This document shows, piece after piece, positions 37,482-47,802 of a stretch of 64,000 bases of DNA (position 1 is its first letter; each line of letters starts with the position of its first letter). Under the pieces are notes generated by a model. That model was not told where the DNA came from. It saw nothing but the letters and a program-made list of their open reading frames with translations, and searched no databases. The DNA comes from Rhizobiales bacterium CCH10-E5 (lineage in GTDB: Bacteria; Pseudomonadota; Alphaproteobacteria; Rhizobiales; Beijerinckiaceae), in the NCBI GenBank assembly GCA_001556125.1, contig LSIG01000165.1, positions 52,096 through 116,095 of the forward strand. The letters are read 5' to 3'. The translations under genes and the position numbers were made by a program.

Positions 37482-39569
37482 TCACATCAGCACGATCAGC
37501 GAGCGTGGCGACAGGTTCAGCTCGGCATCCGCCTTGAGCCCCTTGCGCCCCTCGTCGGACCCCGGCCCCGTGTCGGTATCGAGCACGACCGACCACGACC
37601 CCTTTTTCACCCGCGGCGGAATCTTGAAGGGAACGTCGCCGTCGAAGGCGTTGAAAAGAATCAAGGCTTCGTCCCCGCCCTGCTCGACGTCGGGCATGTG
37701 CATCAGCAGGCCGATGGCGAGCACGCCCTCGTCGTCCCAATGCTCTTCCTGCTGGTCGCCGCCGGCAGGATTGACCCAGCGCAGCAGGCAGCCGTCACGG
37801 AAGGAGGCGCGCCGGAAGATCGGGTGGTCGGCCCGCAGCTGCGTCACACGCTGGACGAAGCGGGTCAGAGCGTGGTCGCGCTCGGTCAGCTCCTCCCAGC
37901 GCATCCAGGCGATCTCGTTGTCCTGACAATAGACGTTGTTGTTGCCGCGGTTCGAATGGCCGTGCTCGTCGCCCGCCAGCAGCATAGGCGTGCCGTGCGA
38001 GAGCAGAAGCGTCGCGAGCAGGTTCCGCTTCTGGCGCTCGCGCGCCGCGATGATGCCCTCGTCCTCGGTCGGGCCCTCGACGCCGAAATTGAAGGACAGG
38101 TTGTGGCCGTGGCCGTCCTTGTTGTCCTCGCCATTCGCCTCGTTGTGCTTCTCATTGTAGGAGACGAGATCGTTCAGCGTGAAGCCGTCATGGGCGGTAA
38201 GGAAGTTGATGCCCGCCCAGGGCCGGCGCCCGCGCAGATCGTAGATGTCGCCCGAGCCGGTGATGCGCGCAGCGAGATCGCGGATGATGCCGGGTTCGCC
38301 CTTCCAATAGGCGCGGGTGGTGTCGCGATACTTGTCGTTCCACTCGCCCCAGCCGGGCGGGAAGCCGCCGACCTGATAGCCGCCCGGACCGATGTCCCAA
38401 GGCTCGCCGATGAGCTTCACCTTGCGCAGGACCGGGTCCTGGCCGATCGCGTCGAAGAAGCCGCCGCGCTGGTCAAAGCCATGCGGCTCGCGCCCGAGGA
38501 TGGTGCCGAGATCGAAGCGGAATCCGTCGACCTCCATGACCTCGACCCAGTAGCGCAGGGAATCGAGGATCATCTGCAGCACGCGCGGATGGCTGGTGTT
38601 GACCGTGTTCCCGGTGCCGGTGTCGTTGATGTAGAAGCGCGGCTCGTCCGGCATCGTCCGGTAATAGGCGAAGTTGTCGATGCCCTTGAAGGAGAGCGTC
38701 GGCCCGAGTTCGTTGCCCTCGGCGGTGTGGTTGTAGACAACGTCGAGAATGACCTCGAGGCCCGCGTCGTGGAACTTGCGGACCATGTCGCGGAAGGAGG
38801 CGAGATGCGCCTTGCCTTCGTAGCGCTGCATCGGCGCGAAGAAGCCGATCGTGTTGTAGCCCCAGTAGTTCGTCAGATTCTTGGCGGCGAGGTGATGGTC
38901 GTCGAGATAGGCATGCACCGGCAGGAGCTCGACCGAGGTGACGCCGAGGCTCTTGATGTAATCCACGACCGCCTTCTCGCCGAGCCCGTCGAAGGTGCCG
39001 CGAAGATCCTCCGGCACCGCCGGATGCAGCTTGGTGAAGCCGCGCACATGGGTCTCGTAGAAGATCGTCCGGTCCCAGGGGATGACGGGACGCGCCGGCG
39101 GATTGGGATCGGCGCGCCAGTCGCAGACCACGCATTTGGGCATGAAGGGCGCGCTGTCGAGCTCGCTGAAGGTCAGATCCTTCTCGCGCTCGGCATCGAC
39201 GACATAGCCGTAATGGGCGTCGTTCCAGTCGACTGAACCGGCATATTCTTTGGCGTAAGGGTCGAGCAGGAGCTTGTTCGGGTTGAAGCGATGCCCCTCT
39301 TCCGGCGCGAAGCGGCCATGGACGCGATACCCGTAGCGCTGCCCGGGCTTCACCCCGGGCAGATAGCCGTGCCAGATCTCGTTGGTGTATTCCGGCAGCG
39401 TGATCCGCGCCGTCTCGGTCTCGCCGCTCTCGTCGAAGAGGCACAGTTCCACGCGTTCGGCATGGGCCGAGAAGATCGCGAAATTGGTGCCCTCGCCGTC
39501 ATGGACGGCTCCCAGATCGGTGCTGTCGCCCGCTTGGACGTCGAATTGCGTGGCCTTGCCGTCGGACAT
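37482..39569 (-). CDS. glgX: Glycogen debranching enzyme GlgX (canonical)
   Basis: The 695-residue protein has an N-terminal CBM48 (DGEGTNFAIFSAHAERVELC) and a GH13 domain with Asp353 (GFRFDLG), Glu389 (LIGEPWD) and Asp461 (AHDGFT), plus NEKHNEANGEDN and a C-terminal beta domain (NAFDGDVPFKIPPRVK). It debranches phosphorylase-limit glycogen. It is divergent from glgA, with a 220-base shared region, so regulation may be opposite to glgA. The closer match to classical GlgX suggests it is the main debranching enzyme. Confidence 0.92.
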   Translation of the reverse strand: MSDGKATQFDVQAGDSTDLGAVHDGEGTNFAIFSAHAERVELCLFDESGETETARITLPEYTNEIWHGYLPGVKPGQRYGYRVHGRFAPEEGHRFNPNKLLLDPYAKEYAGSVDWNDAHYGYVVDAEREKDLTFSELDSAPFMPKCVVCDWRADPNPPARPVIPWDRTIFYETHVRGFTKLHPAVPEDLRGTFDGLGEKAVVDYIKSLGVTSVELLPVHAYLDDHHLAAKNLTNYWGYNTIGFFAPMQRYEGKAHLASFRDMVRKFHDAGLEVILDVVYNHTAEGNELGPTLSFKGIDNFAYYRTMPDEPRFYINDTGTGNTVNTSHPRVLQMILDSLRYWVEVMEVDGFRFDLGTILGREPHGFDQRGGFFDAIGQDPVLRKVKLIGEPWDIGPGGYQVGGFPPGWGEWNDKYRDTTRAYWKGEPGIIRDLAARITGSGDIYDLRGRRPWAGINFLTAHDGFTLNDLVSYNEKHNEANGEDNKDGHGHNLSFNFGVEGPTEDEGIIAARERQKRNLLATLLLSHGTPMLLAGDEHGHSNRGNNNVYCQDNEIAWMRWEELTERDHALTRFVQRVTQLRADHPIFRRASFRDGCLLRWVNPAGGDQQEEHWDDEGVLAIGLLMHMPDVEQGGDEALILFNAFDGDVPFKIPPRVKKGSWSVVLDTDTGPGSDEGRKGLKADAELNLSPRSLIVLM

Positions 39570-39711
39570 GGGATCCCCTGAACGGATCAGGCCGGACGGG
39601 CGCCGGCGGCATCATGCCGCGTTCTCCCCGTCACATCTTCGTCGCGAGCCTGCCGCAGACCGGTCAACGTGACCGGGCGTCGGGCGGTTCCGGCAGCCGG
39701 CCCCGAATTTG

Positions 39712-39752
39712 CATGAAATTTTTGCAGTGCACCGAGGAACATTGCACCGCCG
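39712..39752. promoter_or_regulatory. AT-rich interval with paired TGCA repeats between glgX and glgA
   Basis: A short AT-rich stretch in otherwise GC-rich DNA reads TGCATGAAATTTTTGCA, with a following GTGCA...TGCAC pair (to about 39749). It lies 40-80 bases upstream of the glgA start. It could be a regulator binding site or promoter core; no consensus -35/-10 pair is certain. Confidence 0.3.
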
Positions 39753-39789
39753 AACGGGTTGGGGATCACAGCTGCCTGGGGGATGCGGA

Positions 39790-41313
39790 ATGGCCGAGAC
39801 GCTGAAGGAACCCGGGACCGACGGCGGGCCCTCGACCTCGGGTCATGCGCTGACCTACGCCCCAGTCGTCAAAGACGGGCTGGCGGAAGCTACGGCCCGT
39901 CTTCCCGGCTCGACCAAGCTGCTTTTCGTCACCTCCGAAATGGGCGACTTCATCAAGGCCGGCGGCCTCGGCGAAGTCTCGATGGCTCTGCCGCGACAAT
40001 TGCGCAGCCTTTGCGACGTCCGCGTGCTGCTTCCCGGCTTCCGCCAGGTCCGCTCAGCCAGCCCGGCCATGGACATCGTCCGCGCGATGCCGCTCACGGC
40101 GGGCCTGCCGCCCTGGTCGCTCGGACGCTTCAGGACCGCTGACGGCCTGACCATCTATGCGGTGCTCTGCGACGAACTCTACGACCGCGAGGGTTCGCCC
40201 TACGGCCCCCATTCCGGCGGCGACTTTCCCGACAACGACATCCGCTTCGCGCGGCTGTCGCTGGCGGCAGCGGAACTCGCGGCCGGCGAGGCCGACCCGA
40301 ACTGGAAGCCTGACGTCGTCCACGTCAACGACTGGCCTTCCGCTCTGGCGCCCGGCTACATGCGCTGGAAGGGCCTCGCCACCCCCTCGATCCTGACGAT
40401 CCACAACCTCGCCTATCAGGGGCTGTACCAGCCGAGCCGAATGGCGGCGCTGGGCATCCCCGACCTCGCCTTCTCGGTGAATGGCGCCGAGTTCCACGGC
40501 AAGATCTCCTTCCTCAAGGGCGGGATCTACTACAGCTCCCATGTCACCACCGTCAGCGAGACCTATGCCCGGGAGATCACCACGGCCGAGCATGGCTGCG
40601 GCCTGGATGGCCTGCTGCGGCTGCGCATGGACGAGGGGCGGCTGACCGGCATCGTCAATGGCATCGACGACAGTTGGACCTCGCCGCTCGCCGACGCCAC
40701 CCGCGGCATCCGCCAATGGAAGCGCCGCAGCGCCGCCGACATCCGCAAGGCGTTCGAGCTGCCGCCCTCGCGTGGGCCGTTGTTCTCGATCATCTCGCGC
40801 CTCGTCCACCAGAAGGGGATCGATCTTTCGATCGAGGCGGCCGAGACCATCATTGGCAATGGCGGCCAGCTCGTCGTCACCGGCCGCGGAGAGCCGCGGC
40901 TGGAGGACGCGATCGAGCGCCTCGCCCGCCGCCACCCGCAGGCCGTCGCGGCACGGATCGGCTTCGACGATGCGGAGGCGCGACGCATCTTTGCCGCCAG
41001 CGACTTCCTGCTGATGCCCTCGCGGTTCGAGCCCTGCGGGCTCAGCCAGATGTATGCCCAGCGCTCCGGCGCCCTGCCCATCGCCTATCGCACCGGCGGG
41101 CTGGTGGACACGATCGAGGACGGGCGCTCCGGCTTCCTGTTCTCGTCGCTGACCGGCGCGGGCCTGGCTTCGGCCGTCACGCGGGCCTTCGACGCCTTCC
41201 GGTCAAAAGCCGCTTTCCTGCAGATGCGTCAGCATGCCATGGCCAAGCGCTTCGACTGGGGCGGCCCCACCAGTCGCTATGCCGACGTCTATGCACGGGC
41301 GCTGGCGAGCTGA
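39790..41313 (+). CDS. glgA: Glycogen synthase
   Basis: The ATG at 39790 gives 507 residues. The N-terminal GT5 domain has the KAGGLGEV glycine loop that binds the nucleotide sugar (about 58-65), and the C-terminal domain has EPCGLSQMYA, the catalytic Glu region. It extends alpha-1,4 glucan chains from ADP-glucose or UDP-glucose. No ADP-glucose pyrophosphorylase (glgC) is encoded in this cluster, so the donor must come from elsewhere. A convergent hairpin terminator follows. Confidence 0.92.
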   Translation: MAETLKEPGTDGGPSTSGHALTYAPVVKDGLAEATARLPGSTKLLFVTSEMGDFIKAGGLGEVSMALPRQLRSLCDVRVLLPGFRQVRSASPAMDIVRAMPLTAGLPPWSLGRFRTADGLTIYAVLCDELYDREGSPYGPHSGGDFPDNDIRFARLSLAAAELAAGEADPNWKPDVVHVNDWPSALAPGYMRWKGLATPSILTIHNLAYQGLYQPSRMAALGIPDLAFSVNGAEFHGKISFLKGGIYYSSHVTTVSETYAREITTAEHGCGLDGLLRLRMDEGRLTGIVNGIDDSWTSPLADATRGIRQWKRRSAADIRKAFELPPSRGPLFSIISRLVHQKGIDLSIEAAETIIGNGGQLVVTGRGEPRLEDAIERLARRHPQAVAARIGFDDAEARRIFAASDFLLMPSRFEPCGLSQMYAQRSGALPIAYRTGGLVDTIEDGRSGFLFSSLTGAGLASAVTRAFDAFRSKAAFLQMRQHAMAKRFDWGGPTSRYADVYARALAS

Positions 41314-41436
41314 GAGCGGCCGGCGCAATCGTTTCAAGATCGTCTGAGCCGACCGTCGTGGCGACCGGCCGGATCACCCGTTGTTGGACTGCATCGGCGG
41401 CCCATCGCCGCTCTGGGCCGACCGCGCCCAACGACG

Positions 41437-41467
41437 AAAGCCGGCCCGTCGTGAGACGGCCGGCTTT
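41437..41467. terminator. Bidirectional hairpin terminator between glgA and the DUF2934 gene
   Basis: AAAGCCGGCCCGTC-GTGA-GACGGCCGGCTTT pairs over 13 bases with one bulged C and a GTGA tetraloop. The AAA/TTT ends give short T-runs on both strands. It lies between convergent glgA (stop 41313) and the DUF2934 gene (stop 41489). Confidence 0.7.
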
Positions 41468-41488
41468 GGAGCGTTGTGCTCCCGAATC

Positions 41489-41818
41489 TTAGGTCTTCGA
41501 CGTCGAGGGCTTGGCCTTGGTCGAAGCCGCCTTGGCCGGGCTCTTGGGAGAGGCTTTGGCGGGCTCAGCCTCGGCCGCCCTGTCGGCGCTAGCCTTGCCC
41601 TTGGCAGGAGCGGCCGCTTTCGCTGCCGTTTTGGCCGATCCCGACCCCGCGGCCGAACTTTTGCCCGGTGCCTTGGCCTTGGCGCCTGCATCCTTGCCGC
41701 CGCTGGCGGCGACCCGCTCCTCGGCCATCCGCCAGTGCTGGGCGTCGCGGCCCTGCGGTTTGCCTTCCGCCTCCCAGATGGCGTAGGCCACGTCGCGGAT
41801 GGTCTGCTCCCGGCTCAT
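41489..41818 (-). CDS. DUF2934 protein with histone H1-like Lys/Ala/Pro-rich tail
   Basis: The ATG at 41818 follows a GGGAGGA site; 109 residues. The first ~40 residues match DUF2934 (MSREQTIRDVAYAIWEAEGK, then AQHWRMAEERV). The rest is a low-complexity tail rich in Lys, Ala, Pro and Ser (AKTAAKAAAPAKGK, PKSPAKAASTKAKPS), very like a eukaryotic histone H1 tail. Such tails bind nucleic acid or chromatin-like DNA. It lies antisense in the glgA-glgB gap. Function is unknown. Confidence 0.85.
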   Translation of the reverse strand: MSREQTIRDVAYAIWEAEGKPQGRDAQHWRMAEERVAASGGKDAGAKAKAPGKSSAAGSGSAKTAAKAAAPAKGKASADRAAEAEPAKASPKSPAKAASTKAKPSTSKT

Positions 41819-42001
41819 TCGGCATCCTCCCTCTGAAATGCCAGCATTGCAGTGCGACAACCGTGCCGGCTGCCGATGGTTCCCTGCCCTTGGAGCGCGA
41901 CGGGAATCGCCGGAGAATGCAGGCCGGAGCGCGGAACGCGGGCGGGCTTCGCTGCGTTGCATCATCGACGATTCCCCGCCGCGGGTGGAGTCGCATTCGC
42001 G

Positions 42002-44260
42002 ATGGAGCCCGACCGGATGACGCGCCCGATGCCGCCCAGACTGCCCAGCCTTCCGGCGCGCGACATCGAACAGCTGAAACAAGGCCGCCATCCCGATCCC
42101 TTCGCCATTCTCGGCCGGCACCGTCACGACGAGATCGATCTGGTCCGCACCTTCCTGCCCGGCGCGAACTATGTCGAACTGATCGTGGATGAGGGCGGTC
42201 AGCGCCGGGCGCTGCCGATGGTCGGACAGGGCGACGGCCTGTTCGAGGCTTCGCTGCCGCAGGGCGCACCCTATCGCATTCGCGCGGCCTGGCCGGGCGG
42301 CATCACCGAGACGGAAGACCCCTACAGCTTTGGATTGCTGCTCTCCGACGACGATCTTTATCTCGCCGCCGAGGGCCGCCATTTCGATCTCGCGACGCGC
42401 CTCGGCGCCAATCTGCGCGAGATCGAGGGCGTCGCCGGCGTACTCTTCGCCGTCTGGGCGCCCAATGCCGCCCATGTCGCGGTCGTCGGTGATTTCAACG
42501 GCTGGAACGCAACCCGCCACCCCATGCGCCGCCGCCTCGGCGCCGGAATTTGGGAACTCTTCATCCCGGGCGTCGAAGCCGGCGCCGTCTACAAATACGC
42601 GCTGACCGCCGCCTCGGGCGAGGCGCTGCCCTGGAAGGCCGATCCGCTCGCGCGGCGCACCGAACTGCCGCCGCGCACCGGCTCGGTCGTCGCCGAGGCG
42701 CCCGCCTTCGCCTGGACCGATTCCGACTGGCTGGAGGCCCGCGAGCGGGCCGACCCGATGACGGCGCCGATGACGACCTACGAGGTCCATGTCGGCTCCT
42801 GGCTTCGCACCGAATGGGGCCAGATGGGCTCCTGGGACGAGGCGAGCGAGCGCCTGATCCCCTATCTCCAGCATATGGGCTTCAGCCATGTCGAGCTGAT
42901 GCCGATCACCGAGCATCCCTTCGGCGGGTCCTGGGGCTACCAGCCGCTCGCCCTGTTCGCACCGACGGCGCGGCTGGGCCCCCCCGAAGCCTTCGCCCGC
43001 TTCGTCGATCGCTGCCACGCCGCCGGCATCGGCGTGATCCTCGACTGGGTGCCGGCGCATTTCCCTTCCGACGAGCACGGCCTCGCCCGCTTCGACGGCA
43101 CGGCGCTCTACGAGCACGAGGATCCGCGTCAGGGCTTCCACATCGACTGGAACACGCTGATCTACAATGTCGGGCGCAGCGAGGTCCGCGGCTTCCTGAT
43201 CGCGTCCGCCCTGTTCTGGATTGAGACCTTCCATCTCGACGGTCTGCGCGTCGATGCGGTCGCCTCGATGCTCTACCGCGACTACAGCCGCAAGCCGGGC
43301 GAATGGGTGCCCAACCATCTCGGCGGCCGCGAGAATCTGGAAGCCGTCGGCTTCTTCCAGGAGCTCAACACGCTGGTCGGCGCGCGCGGCCGGGGCGCCG
43401 TCACCATCGCCGAGGAATCGACCGCCTGGCCGGGCGTGACGCGGCCGGTCCATCATGGCGGGCTCGGCTTCCACTTCAAATGGAACATGGGCTGGATGCA
43501 CGACACGCTGCGCTACATCGCGCACGACCCCGTCCATCGCGGCTATCATGGCGACGACGTCACCTTCGGCCTCGTCTATGCGTTCTCGGAAAACTTCGTG
43601 CTGCCGATCTCCCATGACGAGGTCGTGCACGGCAAGGGCTCACTGATCTCACGCATGCCGGGCGACGACTGGCAGCGCTTCGCCAATCTGCGGCTCTATC
43701 TCGCGATGATGTGGACCCATCCGGGCAAGAAGCTGCTCTTCATGGGCTGCGAGTTCGGCGCCGAAGACGAATGGTCCGTCGACGCGCCCTTCCCCTGGCC
43801 TCACCTCTATGACGAGCGCCACCAGGGCGTCTCGCGCTTGGTGCGGGATCTCAACGCCCTCTACCGCGCCACGCAGGCCCTGCACCGGCTCGACCACAGG
43901 CCTGAGGGCTTCGCTTGGATCGTCGCCGACGACAGCACCAACGCCGTCTTCGCCTTCAGCCGCGCCAGCCGTCCGGGAGCCGCCGAGGTTCTGGTCGTCG
44001 CCAACATGACGCCGGTGCCCCGGCACGACTATCGCATCGGCGTCCCCCATGCCGGCCTCTGGCGGGAGCGGCTCAACAGCGATGCGGAGGTCTATGGCGG
44101 CTCCGGCCTCGGCAATGGCGGTGCGGTCGCGACGCAGCCCGTCGCCGCCCATGGCAGCGCCCAGAGTCTGTCGCTGACGCTGCCGCCCCTCGGCCTGCTC
44201 GTTCTGGAGCATGACGCGTCTGCAGCTCCGTCCGCCCTGACCCCGGCTGGCGACGCATGA
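42002..44260 (+). CDS. glgB: 1,4-alpha-glucan branching enzyme
   Basis: The 752-residue protein has two N-terminal beta domains (CBM48-like; [20 protein letters not shown] and [20 protein letters not shown]), then a GH13 barrel. The nucleophile is Asp418 ([10 protein letters not shown]), the acid lies in AEEST (Glu471), and Asp539 (SHDEVVHG) is the third catalytic residue. It makes alpha-1,6 branches in glycogen. ATG 42002 is chosen; ATG 42017 with GGAG upstream is an alternative. malQ follows after 56 bases. Confidence 0.92.
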   Translation: MEPDRMTRPMPPRLPSLPARDIEQLKQGRHPDPFAILGRHRHDEIDLVRTFLPGANYVELIVDEGGQRRALPMVGQGDGLFEASLPQGAPYRIRAAWPGGITETEDPYSFGLLLSDDDLYLAAEGRHFDLATRLGANLREIEGVAGVLFAVWAPNAAHVAVVGDFNGWNATRHPMRRRLGAGIWELFIPGVEAGAVYKYALTAASGEALPWKADPLARRTELPPRTGSVVAEAPAFAWTDSDWLEARERADPMTAPMTTYEVHVGSWLRTEWGQMGSWDEASERLIPYLQHMGFSHVELMPITEHPFGGSWGYQPLALFAPTARLGPPEAFARFVDRCHAAGIGVILDWVPAHFPSDEHGLARFDGTALYEHEDPRQGFHIDWNTLIYNVGRSEVRGFLIASALFWIETFHLDGLRVDAVASMLYRDYSRKPGEWVPNHLGGRENLEAVGFFQELNTLVGARGRGAVTIAEESTAWPGVTRPVHHGGLGFHFKWNMGWMHDTLRYIAHDPVHRGYHGDDVTFGLVYAFSENFVLPISHDEVVHGKGSLISRMPGDDWQRFANLRLYLAMMWTHPGKKLLFMGCEFGAEDEWSVDAPFPWPHLYDERHQGVSRLVRDLNALYRATQALHRLDHRPEGFAWIVADDSTNAVFAFSRASRPGAAEVLVVANMTPVPRHDYRIGVPHAGLWRERLNSDAEVYGGSGLGNGGAVATQPVAAHGSAQSLSLTLPPLGLLVLEHDASAAPSALTPAGDA

Positions 44261-44316
44261 TGATCCACCGCCCCGCCGCCACCCCGACCTGACCGAACCT
44301 GCAAGCGGAGCCCCGC

Positions 44317-46380
44317 ATGAGCGACGACATTCTCCGCCAGCTCGCCGTCAAGGCTGGGATCGCCCCGCGCTGGACCGAGCAGAACGGGGCGGAGCGCGAG
44401 GTCTCGGCCGAGAGCCTGCGCTTCATCCTGCAGGCGCTCGGCCTGCCGGCCGGCACCGACGCCGATCTGCGGCAGTCGCTCGCCACCGTCGAGGCCGGGG
44501 CGAACCTCTCCGCCCAGTCCCGCTTCACCACGGCCCGCACCGGGCAGACCGTCGTGCTGCCGGTCGCCGCCCAGGCGGGAAGCCCGGTGGAACTGACGCT
44601 CGACGGCGGCACCCGCCGCACCGTGCGTTCCGAGGAAGGCTATGACGGCTCGCTGACACTGCCGGCCTTCGACCGGCCCGGCTATCACACGGTCCATCGC
44701 GACGATGGCGATTTCATCATCGCGACGGCGCCCGAACGCTGCATCACCTTCGCCGATCTGAACGGCGGGCGGGCCGGCTTCGGCCTCGCCGCCCAGATCT
44801 ATTCCCTTCGCTCGCCGCAGGACGGTGGCATCGGCAACTTCGCCGGTGTCGCGGCGCTGGCGAGAAAGGCTGCGGCGCACGGAGCCGATGCGCTGGCGAT
44901 CAGCCCGGTCCACGCGCTCTACGGTGCCTCGCCCGAGCATTTCAGCCCCTATTCGCCCTCGACCCGCCTCTTCTACAACCCGCTCCACGCCGATCCCACC
45001 GCCGTGCTGCCCGAGGCGCTGCTGCGCGAGGTGATCGCGCGCGAAGGCCTGGGCGAGGAGATGGACCGGCTCGCGACGCTGCGCCAGATCGACTGGCCGG
45101 CCGCGACAATCCTGCGCCAGCGGCTGCTTCGCGCGCTGTTCGAGGCCCTGCGCGCACCCGACGGCAGCGGCGGCCAGGCCCGTGCGGCGCTGGATCGGGC
45201 CCTGGCGGAGGCCACGCCGCTGCTGCGCTCCCACGCCGTCTTCGAGGTGCTGCACGCCGCCCAGCTGCGCCAGGACCGCCACGCCTGGAGCTGGCGCTCC
45301 TGGGAGGCGCCCTTCCGCGACCCAGACGGTCCGGCGGTCGCGGCCTTTGCGGCCGAGCACGCAACCGAAGTCGACTACCAGATCTTCCTGCAATGGCTCA
45401 CCGCCTCCTCCTATGGCGCCGCCCAGAGCGCCTGTCGCGAGACGGGCATGAAGGTCGGTCTGATCGCCGATCTCGCCATCGGCATGGACGCATCGGGCAG
45501 CCATGCCTGGAGCCGCCAGCACGAGGTGCTCGGCGGGCTCAGCGTCGGCGCCCCGCCCGACTACTACTCGGCCGAAGGACAGAGCTGGGGCCTGACGACC
45601 TTCTCGCCGCGCGGTCTGGCAGCCAGCGGCTTCGCGCCCTTCATCGAGACGCTGCGGGCGAGCCTGCGCCATGTCGGCGGTATCCGCATCGATCATGTTA
45701 TGGGGCTCAGCCGGCTCTGGCTGGTGCCGGAAGGGGCGCCTGCGCTGGACGGCGCCTACGTCGCATTCCCCTCCGAGACGCTGTTCAGGCTCGTCGCGCT
45801 CGAATCCTGGCGCCATGGCGCCATCGTCATCGGCGAGGATCTGGGCACCCTCCCCGACGGCTTCCGCGACGATCTGCGCCGCCAGGGCGTCGCCGGGCTG
45901 CGCGTGCTGCGCTTCGAGCGGACCGACCACTCCTATATCGCGCCCGAGCACTGGGATGCCGGCGCCGTCGCCCTGAGCACGACTCATGACCTCGTCCCCA
46001 CCGCCGGCTGGTGGGCCGGCAGCGATCTCGAGCCGGCGGAGGACGGCGTCGATCACGAGGGCATCCGCGCCTGGGACCGTGGCCTGCTCTGGGGCGCCTT
46101 CCAGCAGGCCGGCGTCGCCGAGGGCGAACGCCCGGCTCCGGAGGACACCGACCCGGTGGTCGATGCCGCGATCCGCTTCATCGCCCGCACACCCTGTACG
46201 CTGAAGCTGCTGCCGATCGAGGACGCGCTCGGCATCCGCACCCAGCCCAATGTGCCGGGCACCACGACCGAGAAACCGAACTGGCGCCACCGGCTCGACG
46301 GCGAGGCGGGGTCGCTGCTGGACGACGAGCGCGTCAGGCGGCGCCTCACCGGTCTCGGGCCGCCGCGTTCGGAGGGCTGA
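44317..46380 (+). CDS. malQ: 4-alpha-glucanotransferase (amylomaltase)
   Basis: The 687-residue GH77 protein has an extra N-terminal region before the catalytic domain, which begins about residue 150 (GFGLAAQIYSLRSPQDGGIG). The catalytic residues are Asp459 (IRIDHVMGL), Glu507 (IGEDLGTLP) and Asp558 (STTHDL). It disproportionates malto-oligosaccharides released during glycogen turnover. It is probably cotranscribed with glgB. The convergent helicase gene ends 6 bases away. Confidence 0.92.
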   Translation: MSDDILRQLAVKAGIAPRWTEQNGAEREVSAESLRFILQALGLPAGTDADLRQSLATVEAGANLSAQSRFTTARTGQTVVLPVAAQAGSPVELTLDGGTRRTVRSEEGYDGSLTLPAFDRPGYHTVHRDDGDFIIATAPERCITFADLNGGRAGFGLAAQIYSLRSPQDGGIGNFAGVAALARKAAAHGADALAISPVHALYGASPEHFSPYSPSTRLFYNPLHADPTAVLPEALLREVIAREGLGEEMDRLATLRQIDWPAATILRQRLLRALFEALRAPDGSGGQARAALDRALAEATPLLRSHAVFEVLHAAQLRQDRHAWSWRSWEAPFRDPDGPAVAAFAAEHATEVDYQIFLQWLTASSYGAAQSACRETGMKVGLIADLAIGMDASGSHAWSRQHEVLGGLSVGAPPDYYSAEGQSWGLTTFSPRGLAASGFAPFIETLRASLRHVGGIRIDHVMGLSRLWLVPEGAPALDGAYVAFPSETLFRLVALESWRHGAIVIGEDLGTLPDGFRDDLRRQGVAGLRVLRFERTDHSYIAPEHWDAGAVALSTTHDLVPTAGWWAGSDLEPAEDGVDHEGIRAWDRGLLWGAFQQAGVAEGERPAPEDTDPVVDAAIRFIARTPCTLKLLPIEDALGIRTQPNVPGTTTEKPNWRHRLDGEAGSLLDDERVRRRLTGLGPPRSEG

Positions 46381-46386
46381 AGACCC

Positions 46387-47802
46387 TCAGGCGGCCCGGC
46401 TCTCGACGATGCCGGCGATCGTCTCGAGCAGGCGGGTGTCGTCGCCCGCCAGACCTTCCATCGCCGCCATGCGCTGGATCACGGTCGCGGCCACCGCCTC
46501 CTCCACCGTGTCCTCGGCATAGGCGTAGAAGATCGTCGCGTGCTGGCCGTCGCGATGGCAGCGCCCCTCGATCTGCTGCAGCTGGATCGCGCTGTGGCGC
46601 ATGTCGTGGATGACGAGCGAGCGCTCGCGCTCGCCGCCCGGCATCTCGCCACGATGCAGCGAGATCGACTCCGTCACGGTGAAGATCACGGCGTCGAGCT
46701 GCCCGGTCTGGAAGGCGATCCGCGTTTCCTCGTTCTGGAGGCCAGAGCGCTCTCCATTGATCTCGCCGACGCGCCAGCCGCGCCCGCGCAGCGCATCGGC
46801 CAGCATCGCACTGGTTTCGAGGAAAGCGACGGAAACCGCGATCTGCTCGTCATTGCCGAGCAGATCGTCGCAGAAATCCACCGTGCCTTGGATGCGCAGC
46901 AGGCTCGCCTTCTGGCGGAAGCGCAGATCGGCCGCCCAGCCCTGCGGCTTGCGGGTCGAGCCGCCGGCGAGGCCGAGTTCCTTGCGGAACTCCCGCCAGG
47001 TCGCCTCGTAGAGCTTGCGCGCGGCGGCATCCAGCGCGACCGGGGCGAGCTCGCGCTGCACCTCTGGCCAGCCGGCGATCTCCTCCGGCCGGCGGCGCAG
47101 CCCGATCGCCCGGGGGCCGCGATAGAGCAGCGCCGCCATCCGGGCCCGGTCAGTCTCGTTGGGCTCCCAGCTCCAGTTCTTCCAGCGCCCCCTCGCCTTG
47201 CCCATCTTCAGCCGCTTCATCAGCTGGCGAAACCCGTCGAGATCGGCGCTCGGCATGTCGGCGGCGCGCGCCAGCAGCGGCCCGAGATAGGAGAGCTCGT
47301 GCGGCGACTGCCCGGCGGTCGCACTCAGATAGATCGTGAAGGAAGCGGCGGCCGCCATCTGCCGGCATACCAGCCCCTGCTGCGAGTTGGGATTGCGGAT
47401 GCGGTGCGCCTCGTCGATCACGACCAGCGGCCAGATTCGTTTGGGCACGCCGAGCTTGGCCAGCTCGTTGTTCTTCGCCCGCACCGAGCGCTTCTTCGAA
47501 TCCGGCGGCGGCGCCAGCAGCGACTTCGTCTTTTCGAAGTTCATCAGCGTGACGCGCTTCGGCGGCAGGCCCGACAGCGCCATGGTGCGCCGCCATTGCG
47601 GGAACGCGCCCTTGGGGCAGATCACCAGGATCTCGTCCTCCGGCATGGCCGAGAGCGCGAGCCAGGCCGAGAGCGTCTTGCCGAGACCCGTGAGGTCGCC
47701 GAGCAGGAAACCGGGCGCTCCGCCTGCGCGCGCCGCGAGGATCGCCGCGCAGGCGACGCGCTGATGCTCATGCGGCACCATCGGCCGCTCCGCGTCCGTC
47801 AT
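46387..47802 (-). CDS. SNF2-type DEAH helicase, phage-like
   Basis: The start taken is ATG 47802 (MTDAERPMVPHEHQ), giving 471 residues; a GTG three codons upstream also fits. It has the SF2 motifs: Walker A FLLGDLTGLGKT, DEAH (VVIDEAHRIRNPNSQQG), SAT (YLSATAGQS) and a C-terminal Q-x-EGRCHRDGQ like SNF2 motif VI. Compact SNF2 helicases of this kind are common in phages and mobile DNA. It stands alone on the minus strand after malQ, possibly a relic or DNA-metabolism protein. The partner is unknown. Confidence 0.82.
   Translation of the reverse strand: MTDAERPMVPHEHQRVACAAILAARAGGAPGFLLGDLTGLGKTLSAWLALSAMPEDEILVICPKGAFPQWRRTMALSGLPPKRVTLMNFEKTKSLLAPPPDSKKRSVRAKNNELAKLGVPKRIWPLVVIDEAHRIRNPNSQQGLVCRQMAAAASFTIYLSATAGQSPHELSYLGPLLARAADMPSADLDGFRQLMKRLKMGKARGRWKNWSWEPNETDRARMAALLYRGPRAIGLRRRPEEIAGWPEVQRELAPVALDAAARKLYEATWREFRKELGLAGGSTRKPQGWAADLRFRQKASLLRIQGTVDFCDDLLGNDEQIAVSVAFLETSAMLADALRGRGWRVGEINGERSGLQNEETRIAFQTGQLDAVIFTVTESISLHRGEMPGGERERSLVIHDMRHSAIQLQQIEGRCHRDGQHATIFYAYAEDTVEEAVAATVIQRMAAMEGLAGDDTRLLETIAGIVESRAA

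Noticed and set aside
39733..39754. Possible sigma-54 promoter before glgA (TGCACC...TTGCA)
   Set aside because: The spacing between the GG/GC elements does not fit the -24/-12 consensus.
44092..46290. 732-codon minus-strand open frame opposite malQ
   Set aside because: Antisense to malQ, which has the GH77 catalytic residues; no motif in the reverse frame.
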